NCBI RefSeq assembly: GCF_010686685.1
Contig: NZ_JAAGWD010000005.1
Coordinates: forward strand, 124,001 to 188,000
From: Pontibacter burrus
GTDB lineage: Bacteria; Bacteroidota; Bacteroidia; Cytophagales; Hymenobacteraceae
Direction: 5' to 3'
Length of the DNA stretch: 64,000 nucleotides
Positions 52,831 through 62,161 of this stretch are shown here, one piece after another. The translations under genes and the position numbers were made by a program. Under the pieces are notes generated by a model. It worked only from the letters and a program-made list of their open reading frames with translations, made no database searches and was not told the origin of the DNA. Numbering within the stretch: position 1 is the stretch's first letter; the number at the start of each line of letters is the position of its first letter.

Positions 52831-52936
52831 AATTTATAGGTCCCAAAAAATGGGCAGGTGTTAGCACCGTATCAACTATAGTTGCGGGTTGCTAGAAGTT
52901 CTCAGAGCCTGCTCTCTCCCTTCTTCTTTATAAATT
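52831..52936 (-). ncRNA. SAM-I riboswitch (S-box)
   Basis: All parts are readable on the minus strand: P1 AATTTATA (52929-52936) with TATAAATT (52831-52838). P2 GAAG...CTTC has the kink-turn-like AGGGA and a terminal loop with GCAGG. The core GCAACC is at 52887-52892. P3 is CAACTATAGTTG (52873-52884), core GGTGCTAA at 52861-52868, and P4 CCC-N7-GGG at 52842-52854. The pseudoknot forms between loop GCAGG (52908-52912) and CCTGC (about 52854-52858). About 190 bases follow before the start codon and contain further hairpins for the expression platform. Confidence 0.88.
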
Positions 52937-52951
52937 CTGATAAAGATGCTG

Positions 52952-52959
52952 CAAAGGTA
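52952..52959 (-). promoter_or_regulatory. TAnnTTTG promoter of the riboswitch transcript
   Basis: TACCTTTG on the minus strand, 15 bases upstream of the riboswitch P1. Transcript start near 52946. Confidence 0.65.
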
Positions 52960-53029
52960 AGGCCACAACAACTATAACTGCAAGCTTTTGTACAAAAAAG
53001 CCGTATAAACCATCCTAAAACGATAGTTG

Positions 53030-53776
53030 ATGGAGCAGATTCCGAACCTCTACATTGGCACGTCGGGCTGGAGTTACCGCTGGCCCGAAGTGTTGTACCC
53101 ACCCGAACTGAAGTCTGCGGACCGGCTGGCTTTTTATGCCAATGAGTTTAACGCGACCGAGATAAACAATAGTTTTTACCACTTTACCATGCCCAAAACG
53201 ATAGAAAAGTGGCTGAGCACAACTCCTTCCTATTTTAAGTTTGCGCCAAAACTGCACCAGGAAATTACCCATAACCGCAAGTTTGAGGACATTGAAGCGC
53301 CCCTGGATAAATTTATGGCCAGCTATAGTTTGATGGGTGAGCGCCTGGGGCCGGTATTGGTACAGATAGCCGGCAGCTTCAGGTTTAACAGGCCCGTGGC
53401 TGAAGATTTTTATAGAACACTTCGCGCAAAGTACCCCAAGCAGACTTTTGCGCTGGAAGCCCGCCACACTTCCTGGTTTACCGACGAGTCGCTGGACCTG
53501 CTGCGCGATTACGAGATCACAACCGTGATGGCCAGTGCCGGCAAGCGTTTTCCGGGCATAGAGGTTACCACTACCAACACCGCCTACCTGCGCCTGCACG
53601 GCGACGAGAGAATGTATAGTTCTGCCTACTCCGATGAGAAACTGGAGCGTTACGCTTACATGGTGAAAGACTGGCTGGAAGATGACATGGAAGTATGGGT
53701 GTTCTTTAACAACACCATTCTGGGCAATGCTGTGCTGGATGCCCGCAAACTGAAAGACCTGATCCGAAACCTGTAG
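53030..53776 (+). CDS. DUF72 family protein
   Basis: 248 residues from ATG 53030 (a TTG codon directly before it is not needed). The family's TIM-barrel marks are there: IGTSGWSYRWPEVLYP at about 8-23, FNATEINNSFYHFTMPKTI, FKFAPKLHQEITH, LVQIAGSFRF, ALEARHTSWF and the late TAYLRLHGDERMYSS, then DWLEDDMEVWVFFNN. DUF72 proteins are cytosolic with no agreed reaction. Single gene, divergent from the riboswitch unit. Confidence 0.93.
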   Translation: MEQIPNLYIGTSGWSYRWPEVLYPPELKSADRLAFYANEFNATEINNSFYHFTMPKTIEKWLSTTPSYFKFAPKLHQEITHNRKFEDIEAPLDKFMASYSLMGERLGPVLVQIAGSFRFNRPVAEDFYRTLRAKYPKQTFALEARHTSWFTDESLDLLRDYEITTVMASAGKRFPGIEVTTTNTAYLRLHGDERMYSSAYSDEKLERYAYMVKDWLEDDMEVWVFFNNTILGNAVLDARKLKDLIRNL

Positions 53777-53892
53777 TTATTTTATAGTTGCGCGGGAGTA
53801 ACCTTACGCCTTACGTACTATCTAAAGAATGTAAAACTTTAGTTCAGCAGCAACTATAGTTTACTCTGGTTACCAATTTGGAATTCAGCATT

Positions 53893-54756
53893 ATGCATAC
53901 ACCTAAAGGAAAAATAGTAGCCATTGGCGGCAACGAGAACAAAGGGGACCAAACAGCCCCTGAAGCGTTGGAATCCACTGTTCAGGGAGCCTTCAACAAC
54001 GGCATTCTAAAGCGTATCCATGATGAGCTGCATGGCATTGGCACCCGCATAGAGGTTGTTACCACCGCCACGCAATTCCCTGAAAAAGCTGGTCAGGTTT
54101 ATACAGAAGCTTTTATGCGACTAGGCTGCGACAATGTAGGGGTCCTTCCAATCCAAAGCTCCTGTGATACCGGCCGGCTTGATTATCTGGACCGGCTCAG
54201 TGCTGCAGATGCAGTCATGTTTTCGGGGGGAGACCAGCAAAGAATCATGCAGGTATTTGAGCAAACAGAGGAGTTGCAGATCCTGAAAAAAAGGTACCTG
54301 CACGAAGACAAGTTCCTGATCTCAGGCACGAGCGCCGGCGCGATGGCACTGTCCGGCATTATGATCAATGGCTCCCTGGAAGGACATCCTCTGGTGAAAG
54401 GCACGGTCTCGCTCACGAGTGGCCTGGGCCTGCTGGAGCACATTATCATCGACACCCATTTTGTGAACCGCCGCCGTATTCCACGACTCATCGAGGCAAT
54501 TGCAGCCAACCCGACTCATATCGGCATCGGGCTTGGCGAGGATACAGGCGTACTGATCACACACAACAACTACATCGAAACCATAGGTTCGGGGCTTGTC
54601 ATCGTGATAGATGGCCGCAAAATACTACAGAACAACTATAACACTGTACAGGAAGGGGAATTACTCTGTGTAGAGAACCTGGTACTGCATGTTTTGCCCA
54701 AAGGCAGGGCTTACCACATCACAAACGGCGAATTCCTGAACCTGCCGCTGACCTAA
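53893..54756 (+). CDS. cphB: cyanophycinase (peptidase S51)
   Basis: 287 residues from ATG 53893. IVAIGGNENKGD at the N-terminus, FSGGDQQRIMQVF, the nucleophile motif ISGTSAGAMALSG (Ser about 150), THFVNRRRIPRLIEAI and GIGLGEDTGVLI are all family signatures. It hydrolyses cyanophycin (multi-L-arginyl-poly-L-aspartate) to beta-Asp-Arg dipeptides. No cphA (cyanophycin synthetase) is nearby, so it may scavenge external polymer or act on other beta-aspartyl peptides. No signal peptide is visible. Confidence 0.93.
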   Translation: MHTPKGKIVAIGGNENKGDQTAPEALESTVQGAFNNGILKRIHDELHGIGTRIEVVTTATQFPEKAGQVYTEAFMRLGCDNVGVLPIQSSCDTGRLDYLDRLSAADAVMFSGGDQQRIMQVFEQTEELQILKKRYLHEDKFLISGTSAGAMALSGIMINGSLEGHPLVKGTVSLTSGLGLLEHIIIDTHFVNRRRIPRLIEAIAANPTHIGIGLGEDTGVLITHNNYIETIGSGLVIVIDGRKILQNNYNTVQEGELLCVENLVLHVLPKGRAYHITNGEFLNLPLT

Positions 54757-54908
54757 GCATGCTGCCCTTTACGCATCGCAGGTATAAACTATAGTTTACA
54801 GCTTTCCAGGTTAGATACAGCCTGTTCTTTATTTTATAGTGCTATTGCTCAAACAGCTGATTTTTCTAAAAATTCGCTTATCTTGAACAGCATTATCCAA
54901 CCTTATTT

Positions 54909-56207
54909 ATGTCTGCTAAAACTGAATTCGCAATGCCTCAGGAGTTAGAGAAGCGTAATGATTCCCGTGCCATTTACATAATTGGTGCGCTGTTCTTTAT
55001 TTTCGGCTCCGTTACATGGCTCAACTCGGTACTTATCCCCTACCTTAAAATTGCCTGTGAACTCACCATTTTTGAGTCGTACTTTGTAACCTTCGCGTTC
55101 TACATCTCCTATTTCGTGATGGCCATTCCATCGGCTTGGGTGCTGAAGGCGATCGGTTTTAAGAAAGGCATGGCTGCCGGGCTTGCCGTCATGGCACTTG
55201 GTGCCCTGGTGTTTATACCGGCTGCCACAGAGCGTACCTATAGTTACTTTTTGCTGGGCCTGTTTGTGCAGGGCACCGGACTGGCCTTACTACAAACGGC
55301 CTCAAACCCATACATCACCATTCTTGGCCCTGCCGAAAGTGCTGCCAAGCGTATCAGCGTAATGGGCATCTGCAACAAGGTTGGCGGTATTATTGCTCCA
55401 ATTGTGCTCGGTTTCTTCATTTTCTCGGATGCAAGCGAGCTGGACGCGCTGGTAGCACAACTAAACTCCATGAGCGTCGAGCAGAAAGCTGCTGAATTGA
55501 ATGCTCTGGCTCACCGCGTGATAAACCCATACATTTTTATGGCCGTGGCCCTGGGTATATTGGCAGTACTGGTACTTTGGTCCAGCTTGCCGGAAATAGA
55601 TACCGACCATGAAGATGAAACCGTGGCGCTGGCTAATACCGGTAAAACAAGTGTGCTGCAATTCCCGCACCTGCTGCTGGGCGTACTGGCACTGTTCCTG
55701 TATGTAGGCGTAGAAGTTATTGCTGTGGACACAATCATCAGCTATGGTATGGAGAATGGCTTTTCGCTGACAGATGCCAAGTTCTTTTCTTCGTTTACTC
55801 TGGGCGCTATGCTGGTAGGCTATGTAATCGGTATCATCACGATCCCTAAATACCTGAAGCAGGATGTTGCGCTCAAGATCTCGGCTATACTTGGCGTGCT
55901 GTTTTCGTTGGGTGCTATCTTAACAAGCGGCTATACTTCGGTATTATTTATTGCACTTCTTGGCCTGGCAAACTCCCTGATGTGGCCTGCCATCTGGCCG
56001 CTGGCTATAGTTGGGTTGGGCCGTTTTACAAAAATCGGTTCGTCGTTGCTGATTATGGGTATTGCCGGTGGCGCCATTCTGCCGCTGGTATATGGTAAGT
56101 TTGCCGAATCAACCGACACCCAACATGCCTACTGGATGATGGTGCCATGTTACCTGTTTATCTGGTATTATGCCACCAAAGGCCATAAGGTCGGACGAAA
56201 GATATAA
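54909..56207 (+). CDS. sugar MFS transporter, FucP/GluP family
   Basis: 432 residues, twelve helices. FucP-type signs: IGALFFIFGSVTWLNSVLIP, SYFVTFAFYISYFVMAIPS, GLFVQGTGLALLQTASNPYI, GPAESAAKRISVMGICNKVGG and YVGVEVIAVDTIISYG. It is a proton-coupled importer for fucose, glucose or galactose; the exact sugar cannot be read here. Monocistronic with its own terminator. Confidence 0.93.
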   Translation: MSAKTEFAMPQELEKRNDSRAIYIIGALFFIFGSVTWLNSVLIPYLKIACELTIFESYFVTFAFYISYFVMAIPSAWVLKAIGFKKGMAAGLAVMALGALVFIPAATERTYSYFLLGLFVQGTGLALLQTASNPYITILGPAESAAKRISVMGICNKVGGIIAPIVLGFFIFSDASELDALVAQLNSMSVEQKAAELNALAHRVINPYIFMAVALGILAVLVLWSSLPEIDTDHEDETVALANTGKTSVLQFPHLLLGVLALFLYVGVEVIAVDTIISYGMENGFSLTDAKFFSSFTLGAMLVGYVIGIITIPKYLKQDVALKISAILGVLFSLGAILTSGYTSVLFIALLGLANSLMWPAIWPLAIVGLGRFTKIGSSLLIMGIAGGAILPLVYGKFAESTDTQHAYWMMVPCYLFIWYYATKGHKVGRKI

Positions 56208-56221
56208 ATTGTTAACTATAG

Positions 56222-56256
56222 AAAAGCCCCGGCAGAAAGTTTTGCCGGGGCTTTTT
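56222..56256 (+). terminator. intrinsic terminator after the sugar transporter
   Basis: AAAGCCCCGGCA (56223-56234) / TGCCGGGGCTTT (56243-56254), then Ts. Confidence 0.9.
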
Positions 56257-56296
56257 GTTAGCGCCAAAACTATAGTTAGCCCTTAAACTATAAACT

Positions 56297-56839
56297 ATGA
56301 ACATCAACATCCCTGGCCTCCGTAACTCCGGACCCAATCACTGGCAAAGCCTTTGGGAAGCAGCCTATCCTGAAAAGTTTTACCGCATCAACCAAAGCAA
56401 CTGGGAACAACCCGACTGCGAGCAATGGACTGCCCGCCTAGAGCAGGAACTACAAAAGTTTGACCTGCATGAGGTGATGCTGATCGGGCATAGTGTGGGC
56501 TGTGCCACCATCGTTAACTGGTATCATCGGTTTGGTAAAACTATTAAAGGATCTTTGCTGGTAGCCCCAAGCGATGTAGACAACCAGGATTACCCCAAAT
56601 ATATTACCGGTTTCAGTCCGTTGCCGCTGCAAAAGCTGCCTTTCCCAACTATAGTTGTTGCCAGCACCAACGACCATGTGGTAAACTATAGCCGCGCTAA
56701 ATATTTTGCTGATTGCTGGGGAAGTGATTTGGTCACGCTAAAAAACGCTGGTCACATTGAACCGAAGTCCGGGTACGGGCTCTGGGACCAGGGACTGGAA
56801 CTGATAGCACAACTGCGCAAACAAACTATAGTTCTGTAA
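56297..56839 (+). CDS. RBBP9/YdeN family alpha/beta hydrolase
   Basis: 180 residues. Family start IPGLRNSGPNHWQSLWE, then NWEQPDCEQWTARL, nucleophile elbow LIGHSVGCATIVNW (Ser about 66), VVASTNDHVVNY (Asp) and AGHIEPKSGYGLW (His about 153). A small cytosolic serine hydrolase. Its last codons (TIVL) are made by an AACTATAGTT copy, and its stop abuts that of the converging MBL gene without a gap. Confidence 0.92.
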   Translation: MNINIPGLRNSGPNHWQSLWEAAYPEKFYRINQSNWEQPDCEQWTARLEQELQKFDLHEVMLIGHSVGCATIVNWYHRFGKTIKGSLLVAPSDVDNQDYPKYITGFSPLPLQKLPFPTIVVASTNDHVVNYSRAKYFADCWGSDLVTLKNAGHIEPKSGYGLWDQGLELIAQLRKQTIVL

Positions 56840-57655
56840 CTATAGTAGCTGCAATTGCTCGCCTTTAAAGTGCTTTATGGGCTTAAACGAATTAGTGATG
56901 GTATAGATGGGGGTTTCCTGGTAGCGCGATGCAATTACGATCTCTGTACCGTTGGCATTCAGGTCGAAGAGTTGCTTGAGCATTCCCGGGTTGTTGTTGT
57001 CTTTGGATAGGTGCGAAAGCAGCACATGGCTCATGTATGCCGGCTTGTGCTCGGTAAACAGGTTAAGCGCCTGCTCGTTTGAGAGGTGCCCGTGTTTGCT
57101 GCGGATACGTTGCTTCAGGTAATACGGGTAGCGGCCGCTGTCCAGCAGGCCATCGTCGTAGTTCGCTTCCAGAAAAGCGGCATGGCACTGGCCAAAGTGT
57201 TTGATCACATGCTCACACGGCTCCCCAATATCTGTAAATACACCAATGTTTATGCCTTCGTAGCTCACCATAAAACTATGCGGGTCCGAGGCATCGTGCC
57301 ACTTCGGGAAGGCTGTTATAGTCAGGTTACCTACCTGCACCGGCTCGTAAGCGGTAAATGAGATCGCTGTAATCGGTTCATGGCTCAGGCGGCCATAGTG
57401 CTGTGTATCCGGGGTAATGTAAACCGGAATGCTATACTTCTTCGCAATCATGGCTACACCCCGGATATGGTCAGAGTGCTCATGCGAAATAAAAATAGCC
57501 TTTACCTTGCGCATCGAAAGGCCCAGGCGCATCATGCGTTTCTCGGTTTCGCGGCACGAAATACCGGCATCCACCAGCACAGCTTCGCGCTCGTTACCGA
57601 TGTAATAACAGTTGCCGTTACTCCCCGAATTTAAAGATGTGATCTGCAGTTGCAT
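56840..57655 (-). CDS. MBL-fold metallo-hydrolase (YycJ/WalJ-like)
   Basis: 271 residues from ATG 57655 (MQLQITSLNSGSNGNCYYIG is the family start; the longer frame from 57742 adds an unlike tail). Metal-binding HEHSDHIRG at about 63-71, further His/Asp in FPKWHDASDPHSF, VFTDIGEPCEHVIKHF and late VLLSHLSKDNNNP. Probably a nuclease or hydrolase; WalJ members act in DNA replication or cell-wall coordination. The stop CTA lies within a CTATAG motif shared with the end of the converging gene. Confidence 0.91.
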   Translation of the reverse strand: MQLQITSLNSGSNGNCYYIGNEREAVLVDAGISCRETEKRMMRLGLSMRKVKAIFISHEHSDHIRGVAMIAKKYSIPVYITPDTQHYGRLSHEPITAISFTAYEPVQVGNLTITAFPKWHDASDPHSFMVSYEGINIGVFTDIGEPCEHVIKHFGQCHAAFLEANYDDGLLDSGRYPYYLKQRIRSKHGHLSNEQALNLFTEHKPAYMSHVLLSHLSKDNNNPGMLKQLFDLNANGTEIVIASRYQETPIYTITNSFKPIKHFKGEQLQLL

Positions 57656-57836
57656 GTGGCTGCAAAGAAACGCTAAATTATACTTCTGACCAAAACAGGT
57701 ATAATAGTAACCATGCTCACCCCGGCATAATTCCATCTGCAACTATAGTTACGGCCTAATAGTTGGCAATCAGTTACTTTAATTTATAGTTTGGCTTTTG
57801 TTACGCCGCATTACGCTGGGTGGTGATCGTTACAGC

Positions 57837-59963
57837 TTAGCTTTTAATGTTGGGAAAGTATACCCGGAAGGTGGCTCCTTTGCCAACCTCACTGTCCAGT
57901 TCTATATGGCCGCCGGCGTTTTCTACGATCCGCTTCACAATGTACAAACCAACACCCGAACCCTCCACGTGGTCGTGCAGGCGCTTAAACATCGAGAAGA
58001 TTTTAATCTTATCGGCGGGGTTAAGCCCAAGCCCGTTATCGGCAACGGTTAACACTACAAAGTCAGGTTCTACCTTTGTACTTACCCGGATGTGCAGTTC
58101 CCTTTCAGAGGAGCTGTATTTTAAAGCATTGCTGATCAGGTTGTACACAATGCTGCGCATATTTTTTGCTGAAAACTCAATCTCGGCTTCCGGCGAGAGC
58201 GAGGTTTCTATTTCAGCATTTTTCTCAGCAATAAGCGGTTCAAAGTCCAGCAGGGTGTCGCTTATGATCTCGTTCAGGTTAACATCTCCTACATCCGTGC
58301 TATCTTCACGCTGTATTTTGGCAACTTCTGTAAGGTCTGAGATGGCTTTTTTAAATCTGTCAACAGAGTTCTGGATCAGCCTGAGTACTTTTTGAATGTC
58401 AGTAGAAGCAGCTGTTTCATCCGGCAGATATTCTTCAAGGGCGCGCACCAGGCCTTCGATATTGGAAATAGGCGCCTTCAGGTCATGCGAGGCAGAGTAA
58501 ACAAAATTATCGAGGTCTGCGTTAGTGGCCAGCAGTTCCCGGTTCATCGTTTCCAGTTTACGGCGCGATTGCACCTGCTCGTTTACGCCAATAGCCACCG
58601 CAATAATACCGGTCACGTTGCCTTCCTCATCGCGCATGGGCTGGTACACAAAATTGATAAAAACCTCCTCCAGTGTGCCGTTACGGTCGAGCATAACAGC
58701 CAGCTCATTAGCTACAAATGGTACACCGGTATTGAACACGCCATCCAGCAGTTCCCTTATCCCCTGGCCTTCCACCTCAGGCAGCGCTTCCAGCACCGGC
58801 CTGCCAATCACGTCTTCATATCGCTTTCCCCATATCTCACAAATGCCAGGGTTTGCCAGATCTACAATATAGTTAGGGCCACGCAGAATAGTGATTCCCA
58901 CTGGCGCCTGCTGAAATATTTCGTTCAGGTAGGCCTGCCGTCTTTCAGTCTCGTGGCGGGCATTTACACTTGCAAAAGAAATGGCGATCTGCCGCATCAG
59001 CAGCACATGAAAATCCTTGTAGCTGGTATCGTAGCTGAGCTTCGGGCTGATGCCCGCCATGATCATGCCTACTACCTGGCTCGTTCCGGTAAGGGTAACG
59101 GGCAGCAGCGCGACTTTGAGCTCTTCCTGTTCTTCTGTCAGAATAGCTTTATCAGACACCAGTAAACTATAGTTTACAACTACAGGTTGCCGCGTGTCTA
59201 ATACTTCCCTGAAAAGGCCCGACTCTTCCGGTACGTCAAGGTTTATGATTTTCTGCAACTGTTCCCCGCTCTGCATAATGCCCGACTGGCCCAGCAAGCG
59301 TACTTCGTTATTAGGGACATCCATCAGGTAAATGGCACAAACCGGTACATCGCTGGTATTTTCGCTCATGATGGAGCAGGCCTGCTCGCCGCCTTCCTCC
59401 AGGGTATGCACCATGGTGAGGGTCTCGGTAACATCTTTCAGGGTTTTGAGACGGCGCTGGTTTTTTACAGTAGCTGATACTTCTTTGCATGAGCATAAAA
59501 TACCGGCTATATTTCCGTCATCATCAAAAGCAGGGCTATAGGAAAAGGTCCAGTAGGTTTCTTCTATAAAGCCTTTGCGGTCGAGGTAAATAGGCAGGTC
59601 TTCTGCATAAAAGTTTTCCCCGGTCAAATAAATATTTTCCGCTATCACACCCACCTGATGCCAGATCTCGCTCCACATGTCGCGTGCGCTGCTGCCCAAG
59701 GCTCTGGGGTGTTTGTTGCCCAATGCCGGCAGGTAGGCATCGTTATGAAACATATAAAACGAATCCGTCCACCACAGAAACATTGGGAAAGCTGAATTGA
59801 GTATAGTCCGGATGTATATTCTCAGGCTGTGCGACCACTGATCAGGATTGCCAAGGGGATGGTCGTTCCAGTCATAGTCCCGCATGTGGCTGCCCATTTC
59901 GCCACCGCCATTAAATATTTCCTGGTTAAAGCTGGTAGTAGTGGGTTTCTCTGATGATGGCAT
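57837..59963 (-). CDS. PAS/GAF sensor histidine kinase, soluble
   Basis: 708 residues, no membrane helix. PAS-like domain (about 25-165, with WWTDSFYMFHNDAYLPALG and TFSYSPAFDDDGNI), GAF (about 175-340), PAS (about 350-470, QQAPVGITILRGPNYIVDLAN), HisKA with SASHDLKAPISNIEGLV (His about 493), HATPase_c with IVYNLISNALKYSS, VADNGLGLNP and GSGVGLYIVKRIV. It belongs to the large soluble PAS-kinase class of this order. No response regulator is adjacent; the partner is elsewhere. Confidence 0.93.
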   Translation of the reverse strand: MPSSEKPTTTSFNQEIFNGGGEMGSHMRDYDWNDHPLGNPDQWSHSLRIYIRTILNSAFPMFLWWTDSFYMFHNDAYLPALGNKHPRALGSSARDMWSEIWHQVGVIAENIYLTGENFYAEDLPIYLDRKGFIEETYWTFSYSPAFDDDGNIAGILCSCKEVSATVKNQRRLKTLKDVTETLTMVHTLEEGGEQACSIMSENTSDVPVCAIYLMDVPNNEVRLLGQSGIMQSGEQLQKIINLDVPEESGLFREVLDTRQPVVVNYSLLVSDKAILTEEQEELKVALLPVTLTGTSQVVGMIMAGISPKLSYDTSYKDFHVLLMRQIAISFASVNARHETERRQAYLNEIFQQAPVGITILRGPNYIVDLANPGICEIWGKRYEDVIGRPVLEALPEVEGQGIRELLDGVFNTGVPFVANELAVMLDRNGTLEEVFINFVYQPMRDEEGNVTGIIAVAIGVNEQVQSRRKLETMNRELLATNADLDNFVYSASHDLKAPISNIEGLVRALEEYLPDETAASTDIQKVLRLIQNSVDRFKKAISDLTEVAKIQREDSTDVGDVNLNEIISDTLLDFEPLIAEKNAEIETSLSPEAEIEFSAKNMRSIVYNLISNALKYSSSERELHIRVSTKVEPDFVVLTVADNGLGLNPADKIKIFSMFKRLHDHVEGSGVGLYIVKRIVENAGGHIELDSEVGKGATFRVYFPNIKS

Positions 59964-60018
59964 TTAAACGGCATTAAGTACAAGAGCTATAGCACGCGCG
60001 GCGCATAACTCCCATTAG

Positions 60019-60026
60019 CAAAAGTA
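60019..60026 (-). promoter_or_regulatory. TAnnTTTG promoter of the PAS/GAF kinase
   Basis: TACTTTTG on the minus strand, 56 bases before the kinase start. Confidence 0.5.
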
Positions 60027-60136
60027 GTACGCTATAAGGCTTTTAAAGTTAGCACATTATAACTCTCGCAGAGCTAACATCTAAATTATCAAATATTTAA
60101 AATTATATATATTAAAAACTATAACCATTAAGCCTC

Positions 60137-61678
60137 TTATGCTACCTGTTGCCCGGCGTCCTGCTTATAGTTTGCTCCAATGCGTGGCAGGCCCAGCGTT
60201 TCGCTGGTCCAGCCGCGCACGCGCTGCAGCAGCTCCGCATCTTTGGACAGAGACTGCCCGTAGGATGGGATCATTTTCTTCAGCTTCTGCTGCCACTCCT
60301 CGGAGGCCACCTGTGCCGGGAAGCAGCGTTGTATGAGCTTCAGCATAATCGAAACAGCGGTAGAAGCCCCCGGCGATGCTCCCAGCAACGCAGCCAGCGA
60401 GCCATCTGCAGCACTCACCATTTCGGTACCAAATTCCAGCACGCCGCCACCTTTAGGTCCTTTTTTTATTACCTGCACACGCTGCCCGGCAATTTCAAGT
60501 TTCCAGTCGTCGGGGCTGGCGTTCGGGTAGTATTCTCGCAAGGCATGCAACCTGTCTTCCGGCGACTGCCGCACCTGGTTAATAAGGTACTCTGTGAGCG
60601 AGATATTCCTGATGCCTGCAGAGATCATGGGGCGCAGGTTGTCTGGCCGGATAGAACGTGCCAGGTCCAGGTAAGAGCCTTTTTTCAGGAATTTGGTAGA
60701 GAAGCCGGCATAAGGCCCAAAGAGCAGTTCTTTTTTGCCATTTATAAAGCGGCTGTCGAGGTGCGGCACCGACATGGGCGGCGAACCAACCGAGGCTTTA
60801 CCGTATACTTTGGCTTTGTGCTTTTCAATGATTTCCGGATTGGTGCATCTGAGCCATTGCCCGCTTACCGGGAAACCGCCAAAACCTTCGGCCTCCGGTA
60901 TATCCGATTTCAGCAGCAGTGGCAGAGAGCCGCCTCCTGCCCCGATAAACACGAACTTAGAAAACACCTTGCGCTTATCACCTGTTCTGAGATCCTTTAC
61001 AGTCAGGCGCCAGTAGCCGGTGCTGGTTCTGCGTATTTTGCGAACCTCGTGCCCGAAATACTGTTTTATGCCGTTTGTTTCCAGGCGATGCAGCATGCGA
61101 CGCGTCAGGGCGCCAAAGTTTACGTCCGTCCCGATCTCCATGCGGGTAGCAGCTACTTTATCTGTGTTAGTACGCCCTTCCATTACCAGCGGCATCCATT
61201 CTTTTAATTGCAGTGGGTTCTCGCTGTATTGCATGCCTTTAAACAGGTTGCATTGGGTCAGCGCCTCATATCTTCTCCTGAGGAACTGCACATTGGCATC
61301 GCCCCACACAAAGCTGATATGCGGAATGCTGTTAATGAAGAAATCAGGGAGTTTGACCTGGTTTTTCTCGATCAGGTAAGACCAGAACTGTTTGGACACC
61401 TCAAACGACTCTGCAATTTTTACGGCTTTGGAAATATCTATCGTTCCGTCGGGGCGCTCGGGCGTATAGTTCAGCTCGCAGAAGGCAGAATGGCCCGTGC
61501 CGGCGTTGTTCCAGGCATCAGAGCTTTCGGCGGCAGCCACATCCAGGCGTTCGTAAAGTTCCATTTTCAGGTCGGGTTGCAGCTCGTGCAGTAGCATCCC
61601 CAGTGTCGCACTCATAACTCCTGCCCCTATCAGGATTACATCGGGGTTATCGTCGGTATTTATATTATTCAAATCCAT
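60137..61678 (-). CDS. mqo: malate:quinone oxidoreductase
   Basis: 513 residues, the normal MQO length. FAD-binding VILIGAGVMSATLGMLLHEL at about 14-33, ERLDVAAAESSDAWNNAGTGHSA, then FVFIGAGGGSLPLL and FPVSGQWLRC, FGPYAGFSTKFL, and the C-terminal LLGASPGASTAVSIML. It oxidises malate to oxaloacetate and reduces membrane quinone, a peripheral inner-membrane step of the citric acid cycle. Monocistronic. Confidence 0.97.
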   Translation of the reverse strand: MDLNNINTDDNPDVILIGAGVMSATLGMLLHELQPDLKMELYERLDVAAAESSDAWNNAGTGHSAFCELNYTPERPDGTIDISKAVKIAESFEVSKQFWSYLIEKNQVKLPDFFINSIPHISFVWGDANVQFLRRRYEALTQCNLFKGMQYSENPLQLKEWMPLVMEGRTNTDKVAATRMEIGTDVNFGALTRRMLHRLETNGIKQYFGHEVRKIRRTSTGYWRLTVKDLRTGDKRKVFSKFVFIGAGGGSLPLLLKSDIPEAEGFGGFPVSGQWLRCTNPEIIEKHKAKVYGKASVGSPPMSVPHLDSRFINGKKELLFGPYAGFSTKFLKKGSYLDLARSIRPDNLRPMISAGIRNISLTEYLINQVRQSPEDRLHALREYYPNASPDDWKLEIAGQRVQVIKKGPKGGGVLEFGTEMVSAADGSLAALLGASPGASTAVSIMLKLIQRCFPAQVASEEWQQKLKKMIPSYGQSLSKDAELLQRVRGWTSETLGLPRIGANYKQDAGQQVA

Positions 61679-62161
61679 AGTTTATCCGGGTTGGTTAAAG
61701 CTACCTTTTTATAGCAGCGTGTACACTGCATACGGATATACCAACATTTTAATTACATTTAAGAACGCTTACCTTTCAGGCTTTCTATAATTATAGTTGG
61801 AACAGGCGACGTAGCGGGAATACTGCAAACTGCTATAGTTTGCACTTTTGCAGCAGGCTTTAGATCAATTGCAGTGTGAGCAAAATGGCGCTTTTGTTAT
61901 GCCCTAAACCTGTTTTTAAGGAACTATATCGGTTAAATTTGGATTATGTAGTTCGTAAACTTACTCTTAATCAAACAGGTACGTGCAGGTTACAGGTGTG
62001 ATGCAGATGCAAAACAACTATAGCTTTACAATAAACAGGCCTGTTTAGGGGTTAGGCTTAAGTAATGTTTAACACTAAATCAGCTGCGAATTAATTGCGC
62101 AGTATTGCACTTTATTTTATGTTTACTCCGGTATAGCATCCGGATCTAAATCAATCTTACC
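61679..62161. other. intergenic region, 483 bp
   Basis: Holds the divergent promoters of mqo and the gene at 62162. TAAATTTG at 61934-61941 (plus strand) fits the -7 consensus but would give a leader of over 200 nt. An inverted repeat GCAAACT/AGTTTGC lies around 61825-61845. No ORF was recognised. Confidence 0.4.

Noticed and set aside
60149..61207. 352-codon ORF opposite mqo
   Set aside because: Antisense to a full-length malate:quinone oxidoreductase with all motifs; no independent support.
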